Source: Chara braunii (lineage: Eukaryota; Streptophyta; Charophyceae; Charales; Characeae). From it: a stretch of DNA of 64,000 nucleotides. The notes beneath the pieces were generated by a model. It made no database searches, was not told the origin of the DNA, and saw only the letters and a list, made by a program, of their open reading frames with translations. The position numbers and the translations under genes were made by a program. Shown in pieces: positions 35,804-48,060 of this stretch; the stretch's first letter is position 1, and the number at the start of each line of letters is the position of its first letter. Where the stretch lies: NCBI GenBank assembly GCA_003427395.1, contig BFEA01000165.1, forward strand, positions 1,599,962-1,663,961, written 5' to 3'.

Positions 35804-37281
35804 CACACGCACAGCGACATGCTTGGCATTCCCAATCCCTCCTTACGGACGCACAGATTCGATCGCCACATTACCTCTTCAACAGCCCAGCTCTGTACAT
35901 GTGCCATAGAGATGGGGCAAGCAGTACAGAAGGTGCTTGTACGTTAGTGTGCTTGCGTACAAAGGGTGACCACAGGAGTTCTGGGGGTACATGTGCATGT
36001 CAGCAGCGTCCGCAAGAGGTATGCTGCTGTGCTCGTATGGCGAGTGAGAGAGGAAGATAGAGTTTGTTCAGAAGCAAGTCAACGTATCCATTTAAGTCCT
36101 GTGCATTCCGGAGGTCTTCCATTTGGATGCCAGTACACGACAGAAATGTCCACACCCTTATTTTTGAATGACCCATCAACAGCACCCTGTTAATACATAC
36201 CACACCACAAGGGATCCGAACAAAATGGAGGCCTGGGTTGGGAACCCTTCCACGTGGTCTTCTGTTCAGGTGGAGAAATGCCGATATCATGCGCGCATTT
36301 TCACTCCGCGCTGGTACTATATTATAAAACTAACACTGCTATCAGAAAATACAAAAGAGAAACAGACCTTTACGGCTCCATGGCATTACTGCGAGTGTGC
36401 TTTTGACACGATCTGCTCTTGACTGCCCTTCCTCCCCTCCTTGCGTCGACACGGACACACCAGAGGGGGACACATCAAGCTCCTCCCTACTAGACCTGTC
36501 TTCTTCACAGAGGCGTACATGAGCAACAACCCCTATGGACTGCCCAACCCAACGTCCCAACCTTCTAGTTTTTCCAGTCAACCTTGAAAGGCGCAGTCAA
36601 CCTCGGAACTTTGCCACAGATCCTAACTGCATACATCGGACATTTCTCGAACAGCAATCAGGCCAAGGGAACCTAACTACATGTTAAAAATCCCCCATGC
36701 CTCCATTACATCCTCGTCAAAGACAACAGAATCGCCTGCTGGTCAGAATACACTACAACAAGCCAGCCACATGCACACACTAACAAGCCGCATGCACACA
36801 CACTAACAAGCTGCATCCTTTGGCCATCGTTATCTAGGTGTCTCACGCAAAACCATTGCAGATCAGCCTGCTGTATTTGACTTCAAATCTATAAGAAGCC
36901 CAAGACCGGATGACACCGACAAGGCACCAAGTGAAGCATAGCAATGCAACGAACTGTTTGGGATACATCTCCAACAGGGAACCCACCACAACTCGAAAGC
37001 ATCTCCGAAGACCTTCAGAAACTACCACTATTGACAATAAACTTTCTTCGAGTACAACAAGAACCAACAATATCAGGACGTTGCTCAAGGCCTGTGTGTA
37101 TTGATCTACAGTTATGTACCTGCGTATGATGTTAACGTAATATTACTCAGCTATGTCTGTATCTATATCGGGCCAAGCAACGAAAGCAATGGAAAGGTAG
37201 AGTAGTCATTCCGTGCAGTAAAGGGAATCCAGAAAGAGCGCTCCGCTCATACTGCTTCGCGGCCCCTCGTTCCAACCCCAA

Positions 37282-37403
<122 letters not shown>

Positions 37404-38713
37404 AATCCGAACTCCTTTTCCGAAGGACATTAACAGACACCTCGAAATACCGTTCACAAAGGCAAGCGACATTATTTCCTCGATAGCAAAGGCAAGCAAC
37501 TTATTTCCGGAAACGATGTAGGGTTTAGGGTGATAGTGTGCCGTTCGGTTGTGGGTCGACAAATTGTTTTGTTTCGATTAAAGGCGATATCAAGATATTT
37601 CATCTTCTGTTTGTTTTTCTTCTTGGTAATCGTGGGTCGAAAATTTGATTGTTTTCGGTGAACGGGAAATACAGTAAGTTACTGAGAGTAACCGTCCCCT
37701 TTGTCGCATAACTCCATGACAATGAATTTAGCCCCGCTGAACACACACACACGGACGTCCTGACACGCGTCCGCATAACCGCTTCGCTCACTCAAAACGA
37801 ACAATCCTTCTTTATGTTACACTCGTGTGATCAGTTCTCTCTTCCACTCAAAACGAACAATCACTTCCTTAGCTCTCTTCACAGATGCAAATCTTCCACG
37901 TCGTGATTGACCCGCACCCAAAAAAGCAATTCCCTACTTCATTAGGGTTGAAGTCACATGGTCGTAGGTATGCATCATCCACGCAGACACACCCAGGCAA
38001 ACCTCCCCCTCCACACGACAAGAAAACAGGTTGAACTGCAAATCCGGACACCTGCATGAGCGCGCACACACACCCACACACCCGTACACCTCCAGGACGG
38101 GAGAAAAGCACAAGCAATGGCCTCTATTTGGAGGCTTGTTGCGTTTCGTTTCGTCTCCGGGACAGTTCAAAGTTTGCTGACTCCTGCTACCATCTCTTCC
38201 CGAATCGAGCGCATGGTACAAGTCATGATCGTGTCGAAGGCGTGCGCTCTAATAGGAAAGAGGTAATAGCATGGTCGGCTGTTATTAAAATTTCTATCAG
38301 TTAATAGCATAGTAATAGCACCTGCTAATACTGGAAGTGACAATAAAAGCAGAAAATGGCTATGAATGGCTGGGAAATTTAAGTGTTGTACGGAGCGGAG
38401 GGAGGCGGCATATCAGAAAGCGAGAACAAAACAATTTCAAAAAAGGAGGGGAAAACGTCGTCACACAGGAAGAACTAGGTGACATAGCAAGAAGTGAAAG
38501 TGTGGAGAAGAAGGCAGCGAGAGATTGCGGTGCACAGAGAAGGGGAGAGGGAGAGAGAGAACTAGGAGAGGCGGAGAGGGAGAGAGAGAACGAGAAGAGA
38601 AGGAGAGGGCGAGAGGGAGAGAGGGAGAGAGGGAGAAAGGGAGAGAGGGAGAGAGCAAAACGAAGAGAAAACCGGCAGGCCACTGAACAAAACTAATACG
38701 AGCGAGAATAGTA

Positions 38714-38880
38714 GTAGAGCTTCACGGCACTGCGCGCCATCCATCATGTCTTTTCGCCTACTTCATGGCACTGCGCGCCATCCATCCCGTGTCTCTCCGC
38801 CTTCCTCCTCTAGCGTCTCTCAGCCTTCTTCCTCTCGTGGAAGTGGGCACTGCGCGCCATCCATCCCGTCTCTCCGCCAA
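38714..38880. repeat. Three copies of a GC-rich 20-mer
   Basis: GGCACTGCGCGCCATCCATC occurs at about 38728, 38767 and 38848. Each is followed by a pyrimidine-rich TCTYTCCGCC-like tail. Confidence 0.85.
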
Positions 38881-39534
38881 ACAACCAGAATTCATTTTTT
38901 CCTTTCTTAAGAAATTGCCCGACTTTACCGCACACCTAGATCACCCTCCACGTGGACGTCTCTCGTTCGCTTTCTTCGCCGGCGCTTGCTGGCCCGGCGG
39001 CACCTGCGACTTGGCGCGCAGCGCCTTGCCTTGGGCGGACATTGGGCGCGGGGAGAGGAGGGATCTACCTTAGACCACGCTCAAACCTGAACCCGTTGCA
39101 ATCAAATCAGATCGCGAATGCGTGCTGATTCCCTCCCTACCCGACTCGTCACTTCAACGTGGCATCCACACAGCGAGGCCATCACAGGCGCGAAATGCCC
39201 CTCCACCTTCCCCCCTCGTCACTCAACCTAGCTCCCTTAACACCTAGCCTTCTCCTGGAGGCAATTACGTGGATTGAGCGGCATGTCAGAGGTTTACCGT
39301 TAGATTTGACGAAGATTCGACAAAGATTGCAACAAGATTACGAAGAGCGCGGCACGGAACGTCATGACAACCCCCCTGTGCGACAGCTGCATCCGCCAAG
39401 ATTTTAAATGCATCTGGATATGTAATTTGGCCCATGGGACCGGACACGCATAAAATTAACAGAGATTCTGGTACAGCAAGCCAAGAGGGGAGGCGGCACA
39501 AACAGGCCAGAGGATGGCAAAGATGAGAGAAGAG

Positions 39535-40335
39535 ACGAGAAGAAAGACGTGGAAGAGGGAAGAGAGCTAACGAGGGAATACAGCAGGAACGAGAGGGCGG
39601 CACGCGGAGAAGGACGAGCGGAAACGAGAAAGATAAATTGCTTCACAGGACGCGGGAAGCGTCAACCGAATGCAGACTTTTCCAAGGAAAACGCATTGAA
39701 AGAAGCGCGGGAGGACGTGAGGGAGGAAGCGACGGATGCGACAAGGGTAGGTGATAGAGTAGCCAGCGAAGGAGGCAAATGCCGATATGAGGGAGAAGGG
39801 GAGGGAGAGAGCAGGGAGAGAGAAAGGGGAGGAAGAGGGAGAGACAGTGGAGAGGAGAGAGGCAGGGAAGGAAGGAGGGCAAGGGAGGGATAAAGGGCAA
39901 AGGAGGGAGTGAGGGCAAGGGACGGACAAAGGGCAAGGGCGGTATTGGCAAGGGAGGAAGAGAAAAAGGGGAGGGAGAAACCGAGGGAAGAGAAACTCCC
40001 GGGAGTGAGAGCAGGCGATGTAAGAGGCGAGAAGACGATATAAAAGCGAGAGACGGCGACATAAGAGGAAGAGAAGGCGATTAAGAACGGGAAAGATGGC
40101 GCCAGAGGAGAAGCAGTCAGGACGTGTCCAAGGATCATGGAGATACGACACTCGGAGAGAGAATGAAAGCGACGAACATGAAAGGGAGGAAAAACGAGAG
40201 AGAAGAAACCGCGAGAGGGATTGCAGCGCGGAAGGGAAGGGAAGAAGAGAACGCACGAGATGCAGGGCAGAACAGTGGGAGAGAGAAGGCGCGATAGGGA
40301 GAGAGAAACGAGGAGAAGGCGCGCGAGGGAGAGGG
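39535..40335. repeat. 0.8-kb polypurine tract
   Basis: The plus strand is overwhelmingly A/G. GGGAGAGAG, AAGGGCAAGG and AGAAGGCGATA-type words recur, and a roughly 23-bp GGGCAAGGGA(C/G)GGA-type repeat lies at 39.88-39.95 kb. ORFs rich in Glu/Arg/Gly are compositional. Confidence 0.9.
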
Positions 40336-40448
40336 TGAGGACGAGAAATGCAAGTGACTGAGAGAAGGCGATGTAAGAGGGAGAGAATACGCCTGAGACG
40401 ATCAACGGTTATGGGATTATCGAGCTAGAAAAGCCACACGGGCAGAGA

Positions 40449-40745
40449 TGACCTGCAGATAATGAAGTATTACCGGCAGCAACGCCGCCGTCACGCGCCA
40501 GTACGTTCTTTGATCGTTCGCCTGTACCTGCAGAATCCACACCCACATTACTCGCGCCAGTCGCTTGCGCTCGACTTCTGTTATAATCCTCCTCCGCTGG
40601 TATCTCTCGCTGACAAAGAGCCCGGATTGCTGCCTCTACCAGCAGAAGTCATATCCAAGGAAGCATCAGCTCGTCCAGTCTGCGCCCTCGTCGCTCCTTT
40701 CTCTGCAGCTGGTTCATTGCTCGCGAAAGACAAAGACGCTTCAGC
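40449..40745 (-). pseudogene. Degenerate partial copy of LisH-gene exon 2
   Basis: The minus-strand peptide includes ADASLDMTSAGRGSNPGS and ARDTSGGGL. It matches the exon 2 segment ADASSDFTSAGGGSDPDS and AGDTSGGGLPQK at 28.74-28.85 kb. DNA identity continues through the CTGCAGATAATGAAGTATTA end. In the copy the CCA codon after GGL has become TAA, and small indels are present, so it is non-functional. It lies about 5.5 kb upstream of exon 1 in the same orientation. Only this exon piece is present; no LisH or Arg-rich copy was found nearby. Confidence 0.8.
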
Positions 40746-41409
40746 GCTCCCTCCACACGAAATCGCACCTACCTTCTTCCTTTCAACCGAACGCACAGCC
40801 GCTGAGCAGTTGAAACATGGCCGCCGCCATCCACGGCCCCACGATGCCCATTTCACGGTCCGGCTGGCAGAGATATGCCCGCTGAGCATCCAGGCACCGA
40901 GGAATCGAAGTAGGGACTCCAAAGAACCAAAATGCTACCCATAGCAAATACCGAACATGGAGTACGCCCTCGGCTTCGTCTTGACGATACTGTGCGAAAA
41001 TATCCACTGAGGTGCCTGAACCAGCAATGACCCAACTCGTCTTCCTTTCTGGTCCTCGATCGCAAACCGACTGTTATCTGGCCACATTGGGTTGCGGCGG
41101 TAGCAAGAATCGAGGGACTGCTTAGGCTTTCGCAGCCGACTGCGCTTGGCCCAGACGGAGATTTGTCAAGGGAGCGCCTGAATTTTGGTGGTGCAACATG
41201 GGGCTTTGGCGGCACAAGCTTAGAGTTTTTGGGGTAGTTACAGGCGCATTACCCATAGCACCCGAATGCTGGTGGTGCAAGAAGGACGGCTTTGAGATAT
41301 CATTGTCCATCTGAATGGCCCCAGGTGAGTGACAAGTATTTTATTGTCTACCGCTTGGGCGCGGTGAACGCAGCCCTGGTAGCCAAAGCAATGAGACTAA
41401 GAGGGCGCA

Positions 41410-41414
<5 letters not shown>

Positions 41415-41469
<55 letters not shown>

Positions 41470-41605
41470 TCCATTTGTTGATACAGAGAGAGAGAGTGAG
41501 AGAGAGAAAGAAAGAGATAGAGAGAGAGGGAGGGGGGGGGGCCTACCAGATCACACACACACAGAGAGAGAAAGAGAGAGCGAGAGAGAGAGAGAGAGAG
41601 AGAGG
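41415..41605. repeat. (GA)n microsatellite, interrupted
   Basis: GA runs at about 41415-41463 and 41485-41605 are broken by short unique and G-rich pieces. Confidence 0.95.
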
Positions 41606-41663
41606 TTGAATGACAAAATTGAAATATGGGTTAGATTGCGGCCGCGATCTACTTCGCAGTTAA

Positions 41664-41793
41664 ACCACCAGTGCTTGGCCCAGCTATCGGTCGCGGAAAG
41701 AAATAGAATAAAAACGTTTCTAGCAGTAGTGGCCCGTACGTTTGCTAAAATTGTGGTCCGTTAATGGGAACGACTCAAGGAAGTACTGGTGGT
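41664..41793. mobile_element. TTAA-flanked MITE, copy 2
   Basis: A 130-bp element starting ACCACCAG and ending CTGGTGGT, flanked by TTAA at 41660-41663 and 41794-41797. It shares interior blocks with the 19.4-kb copy and has a roughly 17-bp deletion relative to it. Confidence 0.7.
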
Positions 41794-41803
41794 TTAAAAC
41801 TAG

Positions 41804-42085
41804 GCTACCAGCCGGGCCGCCGGGGTCCTGGGTGGCCAGCCCGTGCAAGGATCAGGTAAGGTCCCAGCAAAAAAAAAAACAAAAAAAACAAATCCAAAAA
41901 TTCTGAAAACAAACTATGTTATGCAGAAAAATAAACTGAACAACTCTTGGCTCAGGGTCACATCGAAATTCTTCACCAAATTTCAAATAAAAAATAAAAT
42001 TCAAAAATAGTCTATTTATTTTTATTTTTTTTAATTGTTTTGGCCCGGCCGGGCAAGTGACCTCGGGCCACTCTGGTAGACTAGA
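41804..42085. mobile_element. Candidate inverted-repeat element next to the MITE
   Basis: The left side reads ACTAG-GCTACCAG and the right side CTGGTAG-ACTAG. Both ends continue into GGCCGGGC-like GC-rich words around an AT-rich core. The flanking ACTAG repeats could be a target duplication. About 0.28 kb, non-coding. Confidence 0.35.
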
Positions 42086-42946
42086 TTTAAAACAAAATTT
42101 AAAACTTTATCTAATATTTTTGCTGGATGGATTGCAATAAAATCTACGAGTAGTCCAATTTTCAGTATTTTCCACGCATTCTTCAGAGCACGAAAAATAA
42201 CTGAAGTTGGAGTACGTTTTCCTTGACCCATACGTGGTTGAGTGCCAAAAATGAAAAATGTGTCGAATGTGCGTATATTTTGCAGTCTTAGTGATTTTTA
42301 AAAACGTTTCTGATATTTTTCCTGGAAAGATCACGACCTAATCTACGGATTCTAAAACTTCCAGATTTCTCTGCAATTTTTTTTTTTTTCTCCTCTTCCA
42401 CCCGAGGACTAATCTTTTTTTTTTTCAAAAGTCTCGGTTTTAAAAGAGATAGTTGTAGGACATTTACAATATCTTGAAGGACCGGCCCCCAAAAAAATTT
42501 CAACCCCTAGGAACCCACTTGCGTCTTGGTCCCAGGCTGCTGAAAATCCGACATCTTAACATAAACGTTAAAACTCACTACACCGCAGTCTTAGGGCTGC
42601 AAATTTCGTTTATCTCGTTGAGGTGGATTCCAACTCTTATATATATTTCAACAGTTCATCAGTGTACCAACCGAGCTAGGCTCCTTGGTAGTTACAGGCG
42701 CATTAGCCCGATTGTGCCTGGGGAAAAAAAAAAAAAAAAACTATGCGGGGGTCACAAAATGAGTAATAATTGCACTACCGGTCAAGATACAGTTTCGATT
42801 TGCAATTCGGACAATGTATATAAGTCAATTTTATGATCATGTACGTTCCCCAAAGTGCAATTGCGAACTGTGTATTGCTCCATAGTGCAATTATAACTCT
42901 GTTTTTTGACTCTGTTGCAGTTACCCGAAAAAAAACATTCGGGAAG

Positions 42947-42952
<6 letters not shown>

Positions 42953-42978
<26 letters not shown>

Positions 42979-43038
42979 CTCTCTNNNNNNNNNNNNNNNN
43001 NNNNNNNNNNNNNNNNNNNNNNNNNNNNNNTTTTTTTT

Positions 43039-43124
<86 letters not shown>
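42953..43124. repeat. T-run and (CT)n with assembly gap
   Basis: A T-run leads to N bases at 42985-43030, another T-run and a (CT)n of about 80 bp. The ORFs across it are artefacts. Confidence 0.95.
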
Positions 43125-43127
<3 letters not shown>

Positions 43128-44554
43128 CCGTATAAGGTACTACCTTATGTACACCATGAGAACAAATCCTCCGCGAGAACGCTAGAAGATTCATTATCGT
43201 TTTGCACATTTAGAGGGTACCGCACACGATCTGCTACTGTCTCGTGTGGAAAATATCAATGAATCTTTCAAAAGAACGCAAAAAGATTCATCTTTATTTT
43301 ACACACTCAAAAGAGCAGGCAACATTGTCGAGCTCATTGACTTTGTACCACGTACAAGGGACCCTCCCTACAGTGTCATGCAAGACCACAACAACATACC
43401 AATCTGTTCGGGTGTGCGAGTTTAATCTCTTACTGCGACCGTACAATAGGATAGGGTGTCGCAAAGTACAACATACCTCTACCATAAAACTTATCACAAT
43501 TGTTATGTATGTGTATAACTGTTGAGCTACAGATCCACATACAAAGGCATTTACTTGCAAACGCAAAGGTAGACATGTCCAGGGTGTTTTCTCGTCAACA
43601 TAGGTATACCCGCAGTATGGAAAACTTATGAATGTATCAGGCATTCTGATTTCTCAAACTGGTTTGTGAATCAAATCGGCACTCTGTGACATACTTCCAC
43701 GCTTGTGATACTTAAACCTCCATGTACCTAAACATATGCATATTTAATTTCATAACCTTTTGTATGTCGATTGGCAACGACTCTCGTAAAGATCGCAACT
43801 ATATAAGTCGCAAGTGCGCAGACTAACTCATAAAGTTGAAAAATGTATAACTTAACAATGTACTTTTATGGGGACGTTTTACGTACCAACCAATATGCAT
43901 ACGATCCTCTGTGGTTTAAGAAGCTATATACGACACTCAGGTGTCAACTGGAAAATGTAATTCGGGGCTTAGTTCCTATGACATAAAACGGTTGAAAGAT
44001 AAGTCATTCAAGTTTCGCAGTGTCTTATCCAATGGGTAGGTATTGTGAATGCGTGCAGGTAAAGTGTCCTTAGCACTATGTTGGACAAAAACTTTTATCC
44101 ATGTCATGGTCACCCGTCAAACCAATAATTTAAAAGCAAAAATATTATATATAATATCTTTTAAACGTCGCATCGACCTAAAACGAGGAATGAAAGGTTT
44201 TTTAGCTCATTCGACCAGGAAACTGACCTAACTATTAACAAATTCGTATATCATGTGTCAACAATGTCCATGCATTTATATATATGCATCGCCGGTGGGT
44301 TATTGGCATACCTATGACGGTTGCTCTGTCACTTTGACAAGTATGATCAATCGAATAAAACCTTTTATGTGTCCGCTTTTGTCCAGTAAAACATAAAATA
44401 TTTAAAAAACAGATTTGCAAATATATTCAAATACAAATACAATGAACTAACGAGGTCAACTACTTGTTCGTTATTTTTCACTCCTCATACAAACCACTCA
44501 CATCTTAAAATTTCTTAACTTGTCCTTAAGCTCATACCCTTTCAGTCTGACTGC
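43125..44554. other. AT-rich stretch, no gene seen
   Basis: Base composition drops sharply to AT-rich here and stays so to about 50.4 kb. No motif-bearing ORF was found. Confidence 0.6.
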
Positions 44555-44558
44555 TTAA

Positions 44559-45005
44559 ACCACCACTCTGCCCGCGACAAAAAAAATTTGGGGGATGGGT
44601 AACCCAAGTCAATGAGGGTTACCGGTATCATAGTGTGGCGAACCAGTAGAGTGGCCCGCAGGTGGCAGAGTGGCAAAAACGGAGTACTTTTCCGTTGGTC
44701 TGCAGGTGCCAGAGTTGTAAGAACGAAAAATGCATTGAATCGGCGTGGTTCGTATTTCACTGTTAAAAATATTTTTCTTCGTTTTTTAATAATTTTCATG
44801 AACAGATCACGACCAAATATACCGGATCCCATAATTTCAGATGTTTTGGTTTATTAATCTGAGCGTGAAAAATCATCAAAGTTTGCTTTATTTTTTTTTT
44901 TTAGGTCGACCTCCGCTCGAATTGTCACCGACCTCCGCTCCTTCCGGGTTACCAGCCTCCGATTATCCCAGAAAGGCAATTTTTGGGTGTCGGGGGAGTG
45001 GTGGT
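44559..45005. mobile_element. Longer TTAA-flanked inverted-repeat element
   Basis: A 447-bp element. The left end is ACCACCACTCTGCCCGCGAC; the right end, reverse-complemented, is ACCACCACTCCCCCGACAC. It is flanked by TTAA at 44555-44558 and 45006-45009. The first seven bases match the small MITEs at 19.4 and 41.7 kb. The interior word GATCACGACCAAAT resembles GATCACGACCTAAT at 42.33 kb. No transposase ORF. Confidence 0.6.
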
Positions 45006-45009
45006 TTAA

Positions 45010-46060
45010 GTATTAGGTGAAAACCCAGGGAAATATTTTTTGCCTATATAGTTCGGTTTTGAGCGTAAATGTTAATGTAAGAAAGGTTGACTCATAAACC
45101 AACTTGTTATCAAATAATATAATAAGTGTAAGTACTAAAGGAACCCATTTGAAATACCTCGTTTGATTTGTGTCACAATAAAGGTAAAAACGAAAACCCA
45201 AAATTTATATCGAAAATCAACGAAGAGGTTTTTCATCTCACAGTCTAATTTTATTTTTTAACCTGCCCAAATATATTTTACAGTTTATAAGGGGGAGTTT
45301 ATAAAATTTTAACTAAGTTGAATCTATAAATAAGAGTCCTTCAAAATTAAAAAATAAATTACTATTTAAATCTAACTTACTCAATTTTGTATAAAGTTTT
45401 TATAGCAGTAAAGGTATACTATATTAACATATTTAAAACCTACCTATAAAATAGGTTATTGCTCTTCATTTTGCATGGTTAGAGGCATCATTTCTTATAG
45501 AAAAATAACTTCATAATATTTTTTATAAACTAGATTATGAATAGTCATGATTAAAATTTTAAATACAAATCTAACCGACTTATTTGACATAGTAAAAAAA
45601 TTGGCAACACTTTCTTAAAGTAAGTGAACTCACGATATTTTTAAATTTCAAAATATTTTTTTTAAATTGTCATAATTTTGACTAACCTCATGATTTCACA
45701 AAAATATTGGCAGCATTCTCTTTACGAAGGTGAATTTTGAATATTTATACTAAACAAGATTTTTTATGAATTACAAAAGTGACAAAAAAATTAACTAACA
45801 TTTTTTTTTTAGAAACAAAATTTATCAATTCTCATAGAAAAATATCTTACGAAGAATTTTACCAAATGAAATATTAAAAAAAAAACTTTCGACTTTTGAC
45901 TATGTTGATATTTTGACAAACTCCTTGATTTAGTAAACAAATTTGTAGCCTCTCAATTGGGAGGTATATTCCAAAAATTTTAACCCTGCAGCGTAACTCA
46001 AAATTTAAAAACTATACTCATCCCAACTAGTAACATTTTACCTAGGGTTCCACCACTTGA
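45010..46060. other. Very AT-rich stretch, nothing recognised
   Basis: Only short ORFs; repeated AAAATTT and ATATTTTT words. No gene, RNA or element boundary is supported. Confidence 0.6.
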
Positions 46061-48060
46061 CCTTTTATAAAAACAATTAGTCATGCGACTATGTGACTGT
46101 TCCTCACTATGGTCCAGCGTAATGACCTCAATACAAAAGAAATATATGGTCAGACAATTCTCATTGTAGTAAAGAATAACCTCCGAAAAAATAAGGTAGG
46201 TCACACAACTAACTAAGCGACCCAGAATGCGGTTTAGCCCTGTGACTTTCAACTTAGACAAATAATCAATTACATTGTCGAATTTTTCCTAATACAACAG
46301 ATGTAAGGCATATAACCAACTACGCTACCCACGTGGTAGTTAAGCCGAGTGGTTGTACTTAAACAATCAAACCGTGATCTAACATTTTTCATAAAATAAC
46401 AGGTGTGAACAATCGTTAGTCACATAAACAACTAGGCGACATGCACAGTGGTCAAGCCCAATTGTTCAAAATCAAACCAAACATTCAATAAATATATTTT
46501 TTTTATACGATCGAAAACATAATTCATTCGACTAACTGGATGACCCACACGGTGTTCAAACTTAGAGGTCTGAACCTAAACAAATAAATTAATGAAAAAA
46601 TTTTCACAAAATAAAATTTTAGTTTTCCTCATGTAAAATGTGGAAGTCATTTAACCAACTGACGACCCACACTATTGCCAAGCCCAGCGACCTTAGTCTG
46701 AGTGGAACAATAAACTAAAATGAAGATTTTTCTATGATTGTGAGTTATAAGACCGACAAGGCGACGAACAATGTAACCGAGAGACTTCAATAAAAATATA
46801 CAAGTTATTGGGCGATCCACCGTACGATGAAGTCTGACTCATAAAAGCAATATACAACATACCGTCAATTGAGCGATCCACCCTGTGATCAAACCTAACT
46901 CTTTTCATAAACAAGGACATAAGTCACTGAACTAATTAGGCGACCTACACTATGGTCAAGCCAAAGACATCATTCGAAATAAACAAACAATCAGACAAAT
47001 TATAATTGAAGCTTGTATGTTATGTGATCAATTGAGCGGCTTTACCTATGGTCGAACTCTGTGATTTCAATATAAAAAATATAAGAAAGCGATCAATGAT
47101 CCACCCTTTGATCAAGTTCATTCCTCCTTTGAAAATTAACATAAATCAAGCAACCATTTGAGCGATATACATTGTATTTCAACCCAATGTCTTTAGTTAA
47201 AATAAACAAACAAAACAATCGACGATCACTATAGTGAAGTCCGACCTTTTGGGAAAGAAAAAGTTAATCAAACAACCTGATGAGTGCCCCCTACTATCGT
47301 GAAGCTCATTGGGTCCAATTCAAGATAACAAACATGCCATCAGACGATTCACACTGTAATCAACCTTCATCTTTGAAAAGAGAGAAGTAAATCATAGATC
47401 CAACTGAGTGACCCACCTTGTGGTCAAACTCAATGGTTTCAATTGAAAGTGATGCGATTCACAATGAGGTCAAGCTTAATAGTTTCAATTCAAAATAAAG
47501 TGATTCATACTATGATTAAGCTCATACTGTGGCGAACCACATTATAATCAAACCTTATTCTTCAAGGGGGAGAAAAATATTAGGCAAACAGCCTACAAAC
47601 GATTCATATTATAATTATACATAATGACTTAAAAAAAATAAAAAAAATAAAAAAATCATACGTTGCGGTAAAACCAAACCATTCTTAATAAGGAAATTAT
47701 TGTAAGTCAAACGATCAATTTAGCGACCTATAATTAGGTGAAGCCAATGACTTAAAAAAAAAAAAGCAACCAAGCGATCCATATTATGATTAAGTTTTAT
47801 TTTTTACAAAAGTAAATAATAATATTGTAAATCAAAAAACTAACTAGGCAACCTACACTGTCAAAACCTATGACCTTAATCTAAACAAACAGAGATCATA
47901 CGATATAAATACTTTAATCACGCTTGATATTTCAAAGAAAAGAGCAGTCACATGACCATCTGAATGACTCACGTTGGAGCTAAGCAAAGTGGTTTTAGTT
48001 AAAAAGTAAACAAGTGACTAGCCAAACTACACTGTGGTCAAGCCTAGTCTCATAAAAGAG
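46060..48060. repeat. Highly decayed minisatellite, about 26 units
   Basis: The unit core is approximately GCGACCYACACTRTGGTCAA, followed by GCCYAATGACTTCAAT and an A-rich tail. Copies are recognisable near 46085, 46216, 46325, 46433, 46538, 46662, 46758, 46810, 46871, 46936, 47032 and on to 48015. Spacing is 50-130 bp. Copies differ from one another at many sites. Confidence 0.75.

Noticed and set aside
39567-40405. Minus-strand ORFs of 229 and 247 codons
   Set aside because: They lie wholly in the polypurine tract and read as Ser/Leu/Pro low complexity.
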